Assembly: GCA_014529385.2 (NCBI GenBank)
Contig: CM043942.1
Span: 29,572,969-29,636,968 of the forward strand
Reading direction: 5' to 3'
DNA length: 64,000 nt
From: Adiantum capillus-veneris
Taxonomy: Eukaryota; Streptophyta; Polypodiopsida; Polypodiales; Pteridaceae
Shown here: in pieces, positions 37,240 to 49,710 of the stretch
How the letters are laid out: the number at the start of each line of letters is the position of its first letter
Position numbering within the stretch: the first letter of the stretch is position 1
Translations under genes and position numbers: made by a program
Notes under the pieces: model-generated
Seen by the model: the letters and a program-made list of their open reading frames with translations, nothing else
The model's database searches: none
Told to the model about the DNA's origin: nothing

Positions 37240-38350
37240 TTGGGTAGCTGATTATGGAACGCATTGCCTTTTAAGAACTTTTGGGACTAGTTATGAACAA
37301 AAGATATAAGCACCTAGCCAATTGGCTGGTGGACACATTGCACAAACTGGTAGTCGTAAACAACACAACTGGCCTCATAAAGAAAAATATCGCAAGGGGC
37401 GCCTAGTTTAGGGGCTAGTATATATGAGTGGGGAACTCCACTCCATTGTGTCTCATCTCTTGTGCTCTACTTCAGTTCAAGCTCATTGTTTTCAGTCTGT
37501 TCATGGTGGTGTTGTTATGTTTAATTGCCTTGGGAGGTGACTCATGTTTCCAGTGGTATTAGAGCTCCGATCGATTCTTCTTCTATGACGAGCTCAGTCT
37601 AATTTTTTCACCACCAGCCATGGACGTAGCACCTCTTAGTCATCACAACTAAGAATAGAAGTACGAGTATGTGGAAGAGATTGAAGAGGACTTTGAAGCT
37701 GAGGAGATAGAAGTAGCAGGGGATGGTGACAAGGACGGCCAGGCATAGCAATCCGAGGCACGACCAGATCATGTCACAAAGTGATGAGTGGCATGCCCAA
37801 CTGGAAGAGAAATGGCTGAGGGGAAGAGAAATTGAGCCAACCATCTGAAAGAACTTATGAAGCACCGGTCGTGGGGCTCAAAACCCCGAAAAGACCAAAA
37901 GCTTGAACTCTGAGGACTTCCGTAAAATGCGTTGATATGTTGGCGTGGTAGTCCGTGCAGACGATGACGTGGCAGGGTTGTATGGATTTTCCGCATTCTA
38001 CGTTGCTGTGCTGACGCGGCAGGTTGTACAGATTTTCGTTGGGAGCTTTTGCAGACTCCAATGCTAGCTTTTTGGGACCAGAGCTTTTGAGATTTAATGC
38101 TTTTTGAACTGATTGCTTTTGGGGCTCTGCTTTTGGGCATCCCTTGTACGTTTAAAAGAGCCCTTGGCCTCTCACTCTGTAGAGCATCCGGACGCGGAGT
38201 CTGAGAGCAGAGGACCCTCGGGAGTTGTACCTTGATCTTCTATGGAGGATCCGATCCCTTCAAGAGCAGACATTGATTCTCGAGGAGAATCTGATAGAGC
38301 AGTCAAGAGCTTTGTTTGTTAAATAATCTTCGTGTCCCGACCCCGGATTT
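37240..38350 (+). mobile_element. internally deleted LTR element remains
   Basis: 37380-37553 matches the U5 side of the chromovirus-C LTR in layout (GGGGCGCC..., GGAACTCCACTCC). It is followed by a primer site TGGTATTAGAGC at 37554 and a gag-like start MDVAPLSHHN at 37619 with stops. At 37772 the sequence TGTCACAAAGTGATG begins another LTR of the C family. It includes GCTTTTGGGCATCCCTTGTA near 38125 and GGACGCGGAGTCTGAGAG near 38190. Read together this is LTR, primer site, a short gag piece, LTR. Confidence 0.5.
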
Positions 38351-38433
38351 ATTAGCAACTCCCATCCTTTGTCCATCACGCATCGGACGGGCTCCTATCT
38401 TCATCGCTCTGTCTTAAGAGACCTAAGCCGTAA

Positions 38434-38670
38434 AGAATCCAAGAGTACACATTTCTCACGGAAGAATTTGACAGAGATAACACCTCTCGGTGGAAAGGCG
38501 AAGAAAAGTTGAAATTCGGCATGGGAATTGAAGAAAAGAATGAAGAATTGGGCAAATTTTCAACATGGAAGTTTGCCAGAGTGCCGAAATATGTGAAACA
38601 CCTGAAGAATTACTCGATGAATGAGATTCGCTCGAGATGGCATGAGGCCATTGATTCGCCCCTCTTGTAA
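38434..38670 (+). pseudogene. 78-codon open segment, unknown
   Basis: Without a near-terminal Met, one frame is open between TAA 38431-38433 and TAA 38668-38670. It includes EEFDRDNTSRWKGEEKLKFG and WKFARVPKYVKHLKNYSM. The composition is protein-like with no repeats. It abuts the truncated end of gypsy A. It could be part of a retroelement gag or of a captured gene. Confidence 0.3.
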
Positions 38671-38709
38671 TTGTTCAAAGATCCTTGCAAAATCTTCATC
38701 AGCAGTATA

Positions 38710-40467
38710 CTATTCCTTCATGTCATCTAACTCATGATGATAAGGAATTGACAGAGCTGAAATTTGTGGCTTTCTTGATAACGCATCAGCCACAACATTC
38801 TTCTTGCCTTCCACATGCATAATCTGGAAGTGGAACATGGAAAGAATGTTTGCCCATCGCATATGCTTTTCGGATAACTTTGACTGTGTCAAGAAGTATC
38901 GCAAGGTCTAATGATCTGTTTGGACAACAAAATCAGCACCTAAGAGGTAGTGCTTCCAGCTAGAAAGCGCATGAATCACGGCCAAGAGCTCTTTCTCATA
39001 GACTTGCATAGTCCTCTCTGGCCCTTGCAAAATTCGGCTTTCATAAGCTACTACGCGTCCATCTTGCATTAGCACTGCTCCGATGCTACTGCCACACGCG
39101 TCACACTGGACCACAAATGACTTCTTGAGATCTGGCAAAACAATAACTGGATCTGAAGTCAACTTTTCCTTTAAGAGACTAAAAGCTGAAACCTCTTTTT
39201 GGGTCCATCTGAAAGTGACCTCTTTCTTTTGCAAAGCGTGAAGAGGCGATGCTATTTCTGCAAAATTTGTGATAAACCTTCTATAGTAGGAACACAATCC
39301 CAAGAAGCTTCTGACATCGTGCACAGTCTTCAAGTTTGGCCATGTCTTGATAGCTTCGACCTTTGCGGGATCCATTCTAACACCATCCTTTGAGACTATG
39401 TGGCCCAGAAAGTGGATCTCTTCGAGGAAGAATTCACTTTTCTTAGGATTGAACAGTAACCTGTGACTGCGCAGCTCTCCGAACACAATGGTCAAGTGAC
39501 GCATATGCTCCTCTTCATTCTTCGAATACACTATCATGTCATCGAAGAACGTTCCAACAAATTGTTGATGCGAGCGGAAAATCCGGTCCATCGTTCTGTT
39601 GAACATGGCAAGAGCATTTGTTAGCCCAAACGGCATCACTAGAAACTCATAAAGACCAAATGTCGTTCTAAACGCAGTCTTGTGCACATCCTCTGGCCTT
39701 ATACGAATCTGATGGTACCCACTCTTAAGGTCTATCCTGCTAAAAATTGTAGCACCCTCTAAACGATCGAGAATATCATCAATCCGAGGAATAGGAAACC
39801 TATTCTTGATGGTATTCTTATTCAACGCACGGTAATCAATACATATGCGCCATGAGCCATCCTTCTTTTGCACTAGGAGCACTGGGGAGCAAAAGGGTGA
39901 AGAACTAGGCTGAATCAGCCCCTTCTCTAATAACTCCTCAACTTGGCCCATAATCTCTTTCTGCTGCGCCGCACTACCCCTGTAGGGAGGTCTATTTGGT
40001 GGGCTACACCCTGGCACCAAATCTATCCGATGGTCCTCAGGTCTCTCTAGCGGCAATTGCGACGGTAATGAATCAGAAAAACAGTCACTAAACTTTTGCA
40101 AAAATGCTGACCTTTCTTTATCTAACATAGATAAATTTGACTGATCACTATCTGAGACATCACGTGCAAAAATCAAGTACATAGAAAGATGATTCTTTAT
40201 TACAGAAGTGATAGCAGAAGCAGATGCAATAGGGACTGACTCTCCTTTAAGCTTTACATCCAAGATGTGAGTTTTGCCCCTATGCCGTACAGTGATCTTT
40301 TTGTTGTAGGCATCCAAGACTCCATGCACTCGGAACATCCACGGGATCCCCAACAAAGCGTCACAACCTTCCAGCGGCATGATGTAGAACTCTTCTGTGT
40401 CCACATATGATTGAATATGCAGACGCAGCTTTCCAATGATGGGAGTAACACACTCTGAGTGGCCAGG
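38710..40467 (-). pseudogene. gypsy A pol: PR tail, RT, RNase H
   Basis: A nearly intact 526-codon frame. The protease tail reads PGHSECVTPIIGKLRLHI. RT has CIDYRALNKNT, FPIPRIDDILDRL, the FFDDMIVYSK catalytic box and FLGLCSYYRRFI. RNase H has VVQCDACGSSIGAVL and ELLAVIHALSSWKHY. One TAG at 38908-38910 in QTDH-stop-TLRYFL is a CAG change (DHQ/DHQS is conserved), and the frame resumes to 38710. Enzymatic residues of RT are present. The downstream integrase is missing. Confidence 0.93.
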
Positions 40468-41688
40468 TGTCACGTGACACATCCAACCCTATGTGTCCGT
40501 GGACAAGCTACAGCATGACAAGGGTTCAATCAGTCCAATTAGTCTAGATTTAGCAGTGATTTGGCACTTTTGTGAGTCTATTCGTAGACCGTGCATGCCC
40601 AGTCACTTAGTGTAGATGCATATCCTCTGGTTGCACACAGCATGATCATCAGTATTCCCTTCAGAATCCATCAGATTCAGTCAGGGGAATTTTCCAGTGC
40701 ATTTAGCCTATTTTCCCTATTTTTGGTAATTTTCACTTATTATTTTAAGTGACTTCCCAACAAAAGTAGATAGGGCAATTTTGCTAAGTTAATATATAAG
40801 CAAACCAAAGTTAGCACTCAATGGTAGAAGAGACAGCAGGAGCACAGGCTCAATAGGGACCTTCTCAGCAGAACCCGCAAGAACTCTTGGCGTTTGATCT
40901 CCCAATCCTCGCCAACACACATCAGCCCCTAGCGTTTTTCTAGCGCTAGGCCAACTCCCCTTTCCTGGCGTTTTTCCCCAGTCTTGCATGATCGTCAACA
41001 TCATCAATAGCCATAGCCATTGCAGATTCCTCACATCGCCAGATCAGTACTAGCATTTTTGCTAGCATCAGCAAGCATTAGCGTTTTTGGATTTCAGGCC
41101 CAGATCAGCCTAGCGTTTTTGGCTAGCAGCAGGAAGGCATCAACGATTTCATTTTCAGCCTTTACCGCAGTAGAACAACAGCGTTTTCAGCCTATAGTAC
41201 AGTAGTAGAAACAGTCCCAATTGGTTGCAGAAGTTCCTCCAATTTCAGCCCGTGAAAACGCAGCCAAAACAGTCATTTTCAGCCACCGAAACAGCCCAGG
41301 AAATCAGCAGATAGAAGACCACAGATTTCAGCCATCAAGTCGTCGTCGTCATCTCCGTTGTCGTCATCGGCATAGTCCAAGTTGCATCAGTCCATTGCAT
41401 ACGCATTGTACCAATTTGTGCAATCAAAAGTAGACCACTCTCGCCGACGAGAGTGGGGCCTTCGGAGGAGGGTTTTACAACGTCTCTGGTGTCGTATCTC
41501 TCTTCTCTCTCTATTTCTCAGTCTCATACACTTGCACGCACAGTGTCCATTCACTTTGTTTGTGATCATAGCACTTTCCATTAAGAACGGAAGGCTCTCC
41601 CTTCCATAAGAACTAAAAGGAACCTTGAGCACAGTTCGGAGCACTCATCTTGAGCAAAGCGCAAACAATCATTCCGCTGCACCTAACA
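40468..41688 (+). repeat. gypsy B 5' LTR
   Basis: 1221-bp LTR, TGTCACGTGAC...CACCTAACA. Contains repeated AGCGTTTTT words (41050-41200), a (CGT)n-like tract near 41340 and a CT-rich segment near 41500. Nearly identical to 51660-52881. Confidence 0.95.
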
Positions 41689-41689
41689 T

Positions 41690-41707
41690 TGGTATCAGAG
41701 CTTTGGC
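41690..41707 (+). promoter_or_regulatory. primer binding site, iMet tRNA
   Basis: TGGTATCAGAGCTTTGG one base after the 5' LTR of element B. Confidence 0.92.
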
Positions 41708-42142
41708 AGTGTCTGTATCACTCAAGGAAAGAACCACAAGAATTTTTTTTGCTTGTTGAGGTCGCACGAACCCAAGTTCACTTGCGCGTGTCGAATCCTA
41801 ATCGTGTTTTGTTGAAGAGTGACAGGAATCCCAAGAAAGAAGGGCTTGTCCAGCCTCTCCTTGTGTCTATTTTCACTCATTGAGAGCGGACCATGCACTT
41901 AGCGGCCGGCCAATCGACGTGAGGTGGGAAAAAGTAACCTTGGTATGAGCGCAAGGCCGCAAAGGGGTGCGCCCGCGGAAAAGAGTACAACTTGGGTGAA
42001 GAGAAAATCCTTCTCAAACACGATTTGCAAGCGAAAGAACACCTCAAGAACCTCAAGGACCTCAAGACCCTCAAGAACCCAAGAACCAAGACTCTCAAGA
42101 ACCCAAGTTCCTCGTGAACTTAAGAACCAAAGATCGTAGTGC

Positions 42143-43770
42143 ATGGTCGTCACCCGAAGCGGAATGGATACTTCGCATACAGGTGATGAGCATGAGAGAG
42201 GTGGCGAAGATTTTTCCCCACCAGAAGACTTTTTCGACCCTCCCCCTTCGCCATCTACGCCACGAGTTGTACTCACTCCTATGGAGATGATGGTCAAGTC
42301 GATGTTAGACATGATGGCACAACAACAAGAAACGAATCGAGTTGCATTGGCACAACTCGCAAGCAAAGCAGAACAACAAGAAGCTAGGGACCGTGAGCGC
42401 GACGACAGAATTGCAAGAATTGCCGCAGAACAGGAAGCCAAGGACCGCGAGCGTGACGAAAGAAACGCCAGACAAGACGCACAACAAGAAGACAAACGCC
42501 TTGCTTTAGAACGCGAACGCGACGCAAGGAAAGAAAGAAAAGAACTAAGAAAGGAGGCAGCGGCAACACGAAGCGCGGCCTTGGAGGCCGAGCGTGAAGC
42601 TCAAAGGGAGCTACGCACTCAAGAATTTATTTCCCAAGTCCTAGCCTCGAAGACCGAACCACCCAAAGATTGTGGGAGTTCCTCAAGTGGTGCAAGCCAC
42701 GACGCGGATTCCAACCATCCAGTCACAGAGAAGTTGACTTTCAGTAAGTATGACGGTAAGATGGATGCTACGGTTATTCATTCTTGGTTGCATCAATTTA
42801 ATGCTTATTTTGCGACAACTAAGAAGACAGGAAATAGCAAAATTTTGACGGCAGCTATGTACCTTGCCGGTGATGCCATCAATTGGTACCACGCATGGCA
42901 AGAGGCACAGCTAGCCGTGCACCTAGAGGCAGCCCCCGACGGATTCACGTCCCTTTCCTTCGATTGGGCTGATTTCCAAGACAAGCTCAAGGCGCGGTTT
43001 ATGCCACCTCAGTACCTCGCACGATTGAAAGACGATTGGCGCTCTCTCTAGCAAAATGGTATGCCGGTTATGTCTTTTTCTAATCGTGTTTTGCAGCTAG
43101 GTCAATTACGAAAATCGGATGATGAGCGCAAAGAGGCTTTTCTCTTTGGATTGGACGAGTATATCAAGTACGATGTCGAGGTACTCGATCCAGTCGATCT
43201 CAACAGGGCGGTAGCGATTGCTCTCGCATAGGAGATGAAGCACAACAAGGGAAAGCCTAAGGAGAACAAGACTTCCACAAGTACCTCGTAAACTTCTCGG
43301 AACCCGCAGAACGGTAAGAATGGTAAGAATGATAACTCTTCTAACCAATCTTCCAACAGTCTCTCATCAAAGAATTCTTCCAATGAATCTAAGGGTAAGG
43401 CTAACACAATTGCTAAACCTAAGCTTACTCCAGATGAAAAGGTAGCACAAGGCATTGTAGGAGGATACATCACGTCGGAAGAACAAAGCACTTATTACAA
43501 AGAAGGTTGTTGTTTTCATTGTCACATTAAGGGTCACATAAAAAGAACATGTTCGAAGCTTGAATCGAATGAATCTAAAGAACCCACAGCACCCACTACA
43601 TCTGTCAATGCAATGAATGATAACATGAGCGTGCCCCAAGTTTCTCAGGATCCTCCCATTGATGATTCTCTCATTAAATGTTATGGTCGTACGTCGGGGC
43701 ACCGTTTTGTCATATTGTTTGACCCAGGTAGTATGCATGATGTGATCAGTTTCTCTCTTGTTGAGAGAGC
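42143..43770 (+). pseudogene. gypsy B gag and protease start
   Basis: MVVTRSGMDTSHTGDEHERG, then a long charged coiled-coil (QQEARDRERDDRIARI type repeats, residues 70-165). The conserved gag domain follows (YDGKMDATVIHSWLHQFNAY, AINWYHAW, DFQDKLKARFMPP). In-frame stops at 43049-43051, 43229-43231 and 43289-43291 all stay in one register, so only nonsense changes separate the parts. The knuckle CFHCHIKGHIKRTC at about 43512-43553 is intact. The protease starts HRFVILFDPGSMHDVISFSL with DPG at the active site. It runs into the insertion of element C at 43770. Confidence 0.9.
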
Positions 43771-44317
43771 TGTCACAAAGTGATGATGTGGCGGACGGCA
43801 GAAACCCTAATTTCTGCCAGAAACCCTAACATTCCTGCAAACCCTAATTTTTGCCAAAAACCCTAATTTCCGGAAATCGCGGAGGCGGATTATTAAATTT
43901 TTTTTTTTTTTTTTCTGGAAAATGATGAGCGACGCGAATTTTGCTTTTGCTTTTTAAAAAAAAAAAAGAGAAAAGACTCTCTAAGAGAGAGAGAACTGAT
44001 GCTTTTGATTTTAAAAGCTTTTGGGGCTTTGCTTTTGGGCATCCCTTGTAACCTTTAAATTAGTGGTGAGGGCCTCACTTCTCAGAGCATCTGGACGCAG
44101 AGTCTGAGAGTGAAACCCTAACCGCTCTCTTGTACTTTGATGATTGATTAATACAAAAAGAAATACCGAAAGGGGCGCCAGTCTTTGGGGCCAATATCTC
44201 TAGGCACGGAACTCCGCCGGGCCAGTGCAAATCTATTGTGATCTGTGAATTGTTTTGAAGTGGTTATTTGGTGCTGTCGCGGTTGATTCTTGACTTGGAG
44301 TGTCCAAGTTTGTTACA
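43771..44317 (+). repeat. gypsy C 5' LTR
   Basis: 547-bp LTR, TGTCACAAAGTGATG...GTTTGTTACA, with GGGGCGCCAGTCTTTGGGGC near 44176. Confidence 0.95.
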
Positions 44318-44318
44318 G

Positions 44319-44336
44319 TGGTATCAGAGCACGGCC
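44319..44336 (+). promoter_or_regulatory. primer binding site, iMet tRNA
   Basis: TGGTATCAGAGCACGGCC, one base after the 5' LTR of element C. Confidence 0.93.
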
Positions 44337-44387
44337 GATTTCTCTTCTACGGGAAATCCGATCCCCGAATTTTTTTCCGCGGCACCT

Positions 44388-46081
44388 ATGGCTTCAGGCA
44401 ATGATCAGTCGACTCCCTCTGCATCTGGAGATGTGGGCTGGGATCACAACGAAGATTCAGACAGAGAGTATGGCCCGCCTCGGCCTACTCAGGCGGAGCA
44501 AACAGAGATGGAGCGTCGTCAATTGATTGGCGATGCAACAAAGATGATGCTCAATTTTGCCAAGGACCCGAAGATGGTAAAATATATGAACCAGACCTCT
44601 TTGAAAGAGGTACAGATGGAGTGGCAGAGAACCACAACACCACTCCCGAAACCCGCTCTCAAGAAACCTTCTGCCTCCAAGAAATATACGGAGAAGGAAC
44701 TGGAGAACGTGGTTGATACACGGATTGCTAAGCTTTTCGACGTGCAAAAGAAAGGCAAAAAGCACGGCAAAAAGCAGAACAAAGGTACTGACTTCCCGGG
44801 ATATTTGGGTCGTCAGTCGACATTCGACAAAGCAAAGAAACGGAAGAAGCGTGTTCGATTTGAAGGAGTACCCAGTTCTTCTTCTTCTTCTTCTGACAGT
44901 TCTTCTAGCTCCTCGGATTAGAGCGAAGAAGACAGAAAAAAAGCAAAAAGCGAAGCAAGACACAAAGCTTCGGAACAGGCAAGAAAAAGGCAAAGAAGGC
45001 TACATCTCGCCCAGAGACTGACAGTTCTACTGAGGACTCGTCTACAGACAGCTCAGATTCCGATGACGGAAAGTTTTATGCGAACAAGAAGAATTTTTAC
45101 AAAGCCAACCAGTATGACTTTCTCGAAGATAATAGCAAGAAAGTCCGAGAGTTTAAGGAAGGTGGCCACTCGATCAAGTTTGATACTTTTCAGGATACTC
45201 AGATGCTTCGAAGGCTTTGTCTTTTATACAGCAGTTTGACATCGCTTTCGCGGGAGGACGCTATTCAGAGCACTCCAAGATTCGGAGAGCTGCCTCTTAC
45301 TCTGAGGGGAATGCTCGTACTTGGTGGTCCACGCTTCTATTAAGCAAAGACTGTGCCAGTTACATGGCTGAAATTCAAGAGGCTTTTTATTTCTTCTTGG
45401 TTGACTCAAGAGTTTGAGCGAGATATACGAGCTGCTTGGAACCATCTCCGGATGACCAAGAGCGATACAGTGAATTCTTATTGTGAAAGATTCTGGAGCT
45501 CTTTTCTACCCGCCTCTTCATTCAAGAAGATCTCGTTCAGAGAACAGATTGAGCAGTTTACCTTGGGTCTACCTACAGAGATCCGAGATCACTGCTTGGA
45601 ACAGAAGTCAGCTTCTATTCAGGAGTTGATGAGTCATGCGAAGCGGGGCTTTGCCATTCACTCTGGCAGTCTGACCTACCCCACAGATGAGGCCATGACA
45701 CAACGAGCCGAACAGACTTCTGGGAATGAAAGTAGAATGAAAAAAGAGCAACCCAGAGAAAAAAAAAGGATGCACGACCCAAGCTTACTCCTGAGGAGAC
45801 AGCTCGCTTCATCAGAGAGGGGAAGTGCTTTGGATGCGGGGAACATGGACATATTTCCGCAAAGTGCCCTGATAAGGCACAGAAAGAACAGAATGATAAA
45901 GACGACGACAGGTGTGAGAGTTCGAGAGCAGCTGAGGAATGTGGCAGAAAAGGCAGATAGAAAAGCAGAACTGGTACCACATGGCGTGGGACCTGCACCG
46001 AATCTAATGAATGAAAGTACAAACTTTGCCGCTTTCGGGGCAAAGCGAAGGATCAGGAAGCTCTTTTGAAGGAGCCAAGGC
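44388..46081 (+). pseudogene. gypsy C gag and knuckle
   Basis: Met at 44388 (MASGNDQSTPSASGDVG) is chosen because it follows the primer site by 50 bases. A Lys-rich and then Ser-rich N-terminal part runs to 44921. The conserved gag (FIQQFDIAFAGGRYSEHSK, ARTWWSTLL, then WLKFKRLFISSWLTQEFERD) is spread over three frames. The knuckle CFGCGEHGHISAKC at about 45830-45875 is intact but in yet another frame. The following protease region (SFHLELAARFGTTPDRLTP) has lost a clear D-S/T-G. Confidence 0.88.
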
Positions 46082-46465
46082 CAACTTCTTTTCACTTGGA
46101 ATTGGCGGCTCGATTTGGAACTACGCCCGACAGACTGACGCCACAGGCGGAGGTAGTTCGACTGGCACCCGGATGGGATGTTGCCATTACACCGAGCATT
46201 GGCAAACTTCGTTTGCAATGACAGGGGTGTTCAGGGCACGTGAGTGACGTTCTACTCGGGATCCCTTGGTACCACAAGAACTACGCCGTGGTTGACTACC
46301 GGGCCGAGAAAGCGACTTTGATAAATGAAGGGCTTAGAGATTGTACTTGATGAACTTCAGTTTTCTTACTCATTCTTTTGGGAGAACTGAACGATGGATA
46401 AAAGTTGAATATGTTTTGACCTGAAGAAAAGAACGCCAAGATTTTTTTCTCCACGCTCATGCCGA

Positions 46466-48240
46466 TTGCTTTTGAGAGGGCCTGAAGATCATACCATTGA
46501 TCTGATATCTGGAAGCACGCCACCGAATCGGCCACCTTATCGTGTGAGCCGAGTACAGAATGAAAAGATTATGAACTCAGTGAAAGACCTCTTGGAAAAG
46601 GGTCTTGTCCAGCCTAGTACTTCACCGTATTGCTCTCCAATGTTGTTGGTTTTGAAGAAAGACGGATCTTGGAGAATGTGTATCGATTATAGCACTCTCA
46701 ACGAAATCACCATCAAGAACAGATTTCCGATTCCTAGGATCGATGATATACTCGACAGGTTACAGGGATCCTCGTGCTTTAGCAGGATTGACTTGAAGAG
46801 TGGATATCATCAGATCAGGATAGCACCAGGAGATGTCTACAAGACAGCTTTTCGGATGACTTTTGGGTTATTTGAGTTTTTGGTGATGCCTTTTGGCTTA
46901 ACCAATGCTCCTGCGACATTTAACCGGATGATGGACAGGATTTTTCGAGAGTACAGACTATTTGTTGGCACTTTCTTTGACGACATCATTGTTTTCTCCA
47001 AGAATGAGGCAGAACACAGAGATCATCTGCTTCAAGTCTTTCAGGCAATTACGAGATCACATGTTAGTGATTAATGCTAAGAAAAGTGAATTTTTCCTAC
47101 TAGAGATACACTTTTTGGGACACATTGTGTCAGTAGCAGGAGTGCGAATGGACCCGGCCAAGATAGAGACTATCCGTGATTGGCCCGATTTGAGGAATGT
47201 CCATGAAGTTAGAAGCTTCTTGGGACTGTGTTCGTACTACAGGCGGTTCATACGAAAGTTTGCAGAGGTTGCTTCCCCTTTGCATACCTTGACACAGAAA
47301 GGAGTACCTTTTCCGTGGGGACCCACAGAGGTGACTACCTTTCGGACATTGAAAGAGAAATTGACTACGGGACCAGATTTGACTTTGCCGGACTTGCAGA
47401 AGTCATTTGAAGTATATTGTTATGCTTGTGGTCGTAGTCTGGGTGCGGTCTTGATGCAAGAAGGCCATGTCATAGCTTACGAGAGCCGTTTGTTCTCTAG
47501 GCCGGAGATGACAGCACAGATCTATGGGAAAGAGCTTTTGGTGGTTATCCACGCTCTTACTCAGTGGCGGCATTACCTACTCGGAGCGGATTTACTGTCT
47601 TTACAGACCATCAGAGTTTGCGCTACTTCTTGTCACAGAAGCAGCTTTCGGAAAAGCAGATGCGGTGGGTGAACATCTTGTCACAGTTCCACTTCCAGAT
47701 TGTCCATGTGCAGGGACAAAAGAATGTGGTGGCAGATGCTTTGTCTCGAAAACCGTTGGTTCTGGCTATTTCCGCGATACATCATAGGAGCTTCGAGGAT
47801 ATGGTCGATCAGTGTGCCACAGATATAGATTTTGCAGATATTTTCACACAGATACGGGATGGGGAGACAATAGCTGGATACTCCCTTCAGGAAGGCTACT
47901 TGATGAAAAAGACTATGTTGTGCGTTACACAGCCGTTGAGGGAAAAGCTTATGACTGATTGCCACTGTCCACCTTTTACGGGTCACCGCGGCATTGCTAC
48001 CACCATGAAAGGGGTAGAGAGAGATTTCTTTTGGCGGAGAATGAAGAAGGATGTGGAAGAGTTTGTGCGCAGTTGCTTGGTATGCCAGAAGGTCAAGTTT
48101 GACAGGCATAAGGCACAGGGATTGTTACAGCCTTCACCCATACCCACCCGCCCCTCGGAAAATATTGAAATGGATTTCATTTTTTTTGATCTCCCGAGAA
48201 TACAGAATGATCACGATGATTTTCCGATTACATGGCACGC
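46466..48240 (+). pseudogene. gypsy C RT, RNase H, integrase N-part
   Basis: RT reads FPIPRIDDILDRLQGSSCFS then GTFFDDIIVFSK with the DD box present; the frame shifts near 47050. RNase H reads VYCYACGRSLGAVL, where the first catalytic Asp of xCDAC is Tyr; a shift near 47590 leads to HQSLRYFLSQKQLSEKQMRW. The integrase H2C2 finger reads HCPPFTGHRGIATTMKG, then SCLVCQK. It ends at a deletion junction near 48218. D64-type MDFI is present in the remaining part. Confidence 0.92.
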
Positions 48241-49125
48241 CTGAGACGATCGTCTCCGACAGAGACCCCAAATTTATGAGTTTGTTTTGGAAGGCAATTT
48301 GGGAGAACATTGGCACGCGGTTGCAGTTCTCGTCATCGTTCCACTTGCAGACTGACGGGCAATCTGAGATTGCCAATTCAATGATTTTAGATTTATTGAA
48401 GTCTTGTATCTCGCATCAGAAGACTCAATGGGAAAAGAACTTACCTTTGGTGGAATTTGCCTACAATAACACGATACACTCTTCGACGGGAAGACGCCAT
48501 GTGAGATTGTTGGAACTGTTGCGAAGGTTCCATCCTTCCTGAGCACGAAAGATTAGAAATTTGAAGCGGATGAATATTCGCAAGATTTGGATACGGCTTT
48601 TGCCAAGGTTCGCGAGACTTTGCAGGAGTCTCAAGAACGACAGAAAAAGGCAGCGGATCGCCATCGTCGCAACTAGAAACTGAAGGAGGATGATTGGGTG
48701 CTCTTACTTTTGAGAAGGCACACCTAAGAAAGAAAAAGGGAAAGGAGAGGCTTTTTCCAAAGCTTAGTATGTGATACTACGGACCTTTCCAGATTACTGA
48801 CAAGATAAATGATGTCTCCTTCCGATTGAAACTGCAAGATACTTGGAGGATTCATAATGCATTGCATGTGAGTCTCTTGAACCCTGTTAAGGGTGATGTG
48901 CCTGATGATGGGGAGCCTGATGAGCAACCCGAAGTGGAAGAAAACGAGGAGATCCTTGTTCTTGAACAGATTTTGGCACATAATGATACGAAGAAAGGTA
49001 AAGTCCGAAGGCGGTTCTTGGTTAAGTTCAAGAACTTTTCTGCATTTGATGCGAAGTGGATGGAGGAGGAGGACCTAGCAGATACTCCTCGGATTGTGAA
49101 ACTTTACCTCGATGTTTTGGTTTAG
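48219..49125 (+). pseudogene. gypsy C integrase C-part, chromodomain
   Basis: Integrase core residues continue as VSDRDPKFMSLFWKAIWENI (second Asp) and QTDGQSEIANSMI (Glu), then WEKNLPLVEFAYNNT. After shifts the tail reads DTWRIHNALHVSLLNPVKGD. It ends with a chromodomain-like segment EEILVLEQILAHNDTKKGKV followed by FLVKFKNFSAFDAKWMEEED. Chromodomains of such elements bind modified histones and steer integration into heterochromatin. The terminal stop is TAG at 49123-49125. The interval 49126-49697 is non-coding. Confidence 0.88.
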
Positions 49126-49710
49126 CATAGTCTACTCCAAACGGAACCCAGAACTCAGCTTGGCCGAAGATCTGGTGCAGTGGGATGCACAAGAGGGGAG
49201 TTACTCTGCTCCCTTGTCAACAGATGCCTTGATTTTGATACTAAAGTCACTGATGTCTCTTTGAGCTTCAGGGATACTGAGAGCTGACAATATTCTGCTG
49301 GATGACTTTATGAAATGGAATTCCTGATTATGATAGTGATTTGTTCTTGACTTCTTGTGAGCGCAGGAACTGATAGACGAAATGACTGCAGCATTTTGGT
49401 CTACTTGATCTCGAATAGACATGGTTGCAATAGGGGTTAGTCAATCGGACATCGATGAGGTCCCGATTGGACCTAGATGTGATTGCTAGCTACATTGTCG
49501 ATAAATCATGGTCTAAGATCCGAATGAATGTTGAATGTCATGTCATGTCCTGTGATGTCGTGTGATGTGACTGTCGATTTTGTACATGTGCTAGATGTGC
49601 GTTCCTAGTACGTAGGTACTAACAGTCAGTGTCTGCTAAGACGGTTTATGGCTTTTGTCGGTTTTGCAGGTGTAATCGCGGTCGATTACAATGCTTTCAA
49701 GAGGGGGGTA

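Noticed and set aside
37608-38140. Minus-strand ORFs starting MPKSRAPKAIS
   Set aside because: Antisense of an LTR; the same MPKSKAPKAF start appears opposite the C-family LTR at 49996.
40789-41644. Short ORFs inside the B-family LTRs (also 51979-52837)
   Set aside because: Present identically in both LTRs, overlapping on both strands, no domain; LTR non-coding sequence.
41690-41707. Possible tRNA fragment (TGGTATCAGAGC, also 11169, 28972, 44319, 37554)
   Set aside because: Each lies next to an LTR end and is a primer binding site, not a tRNA gene.
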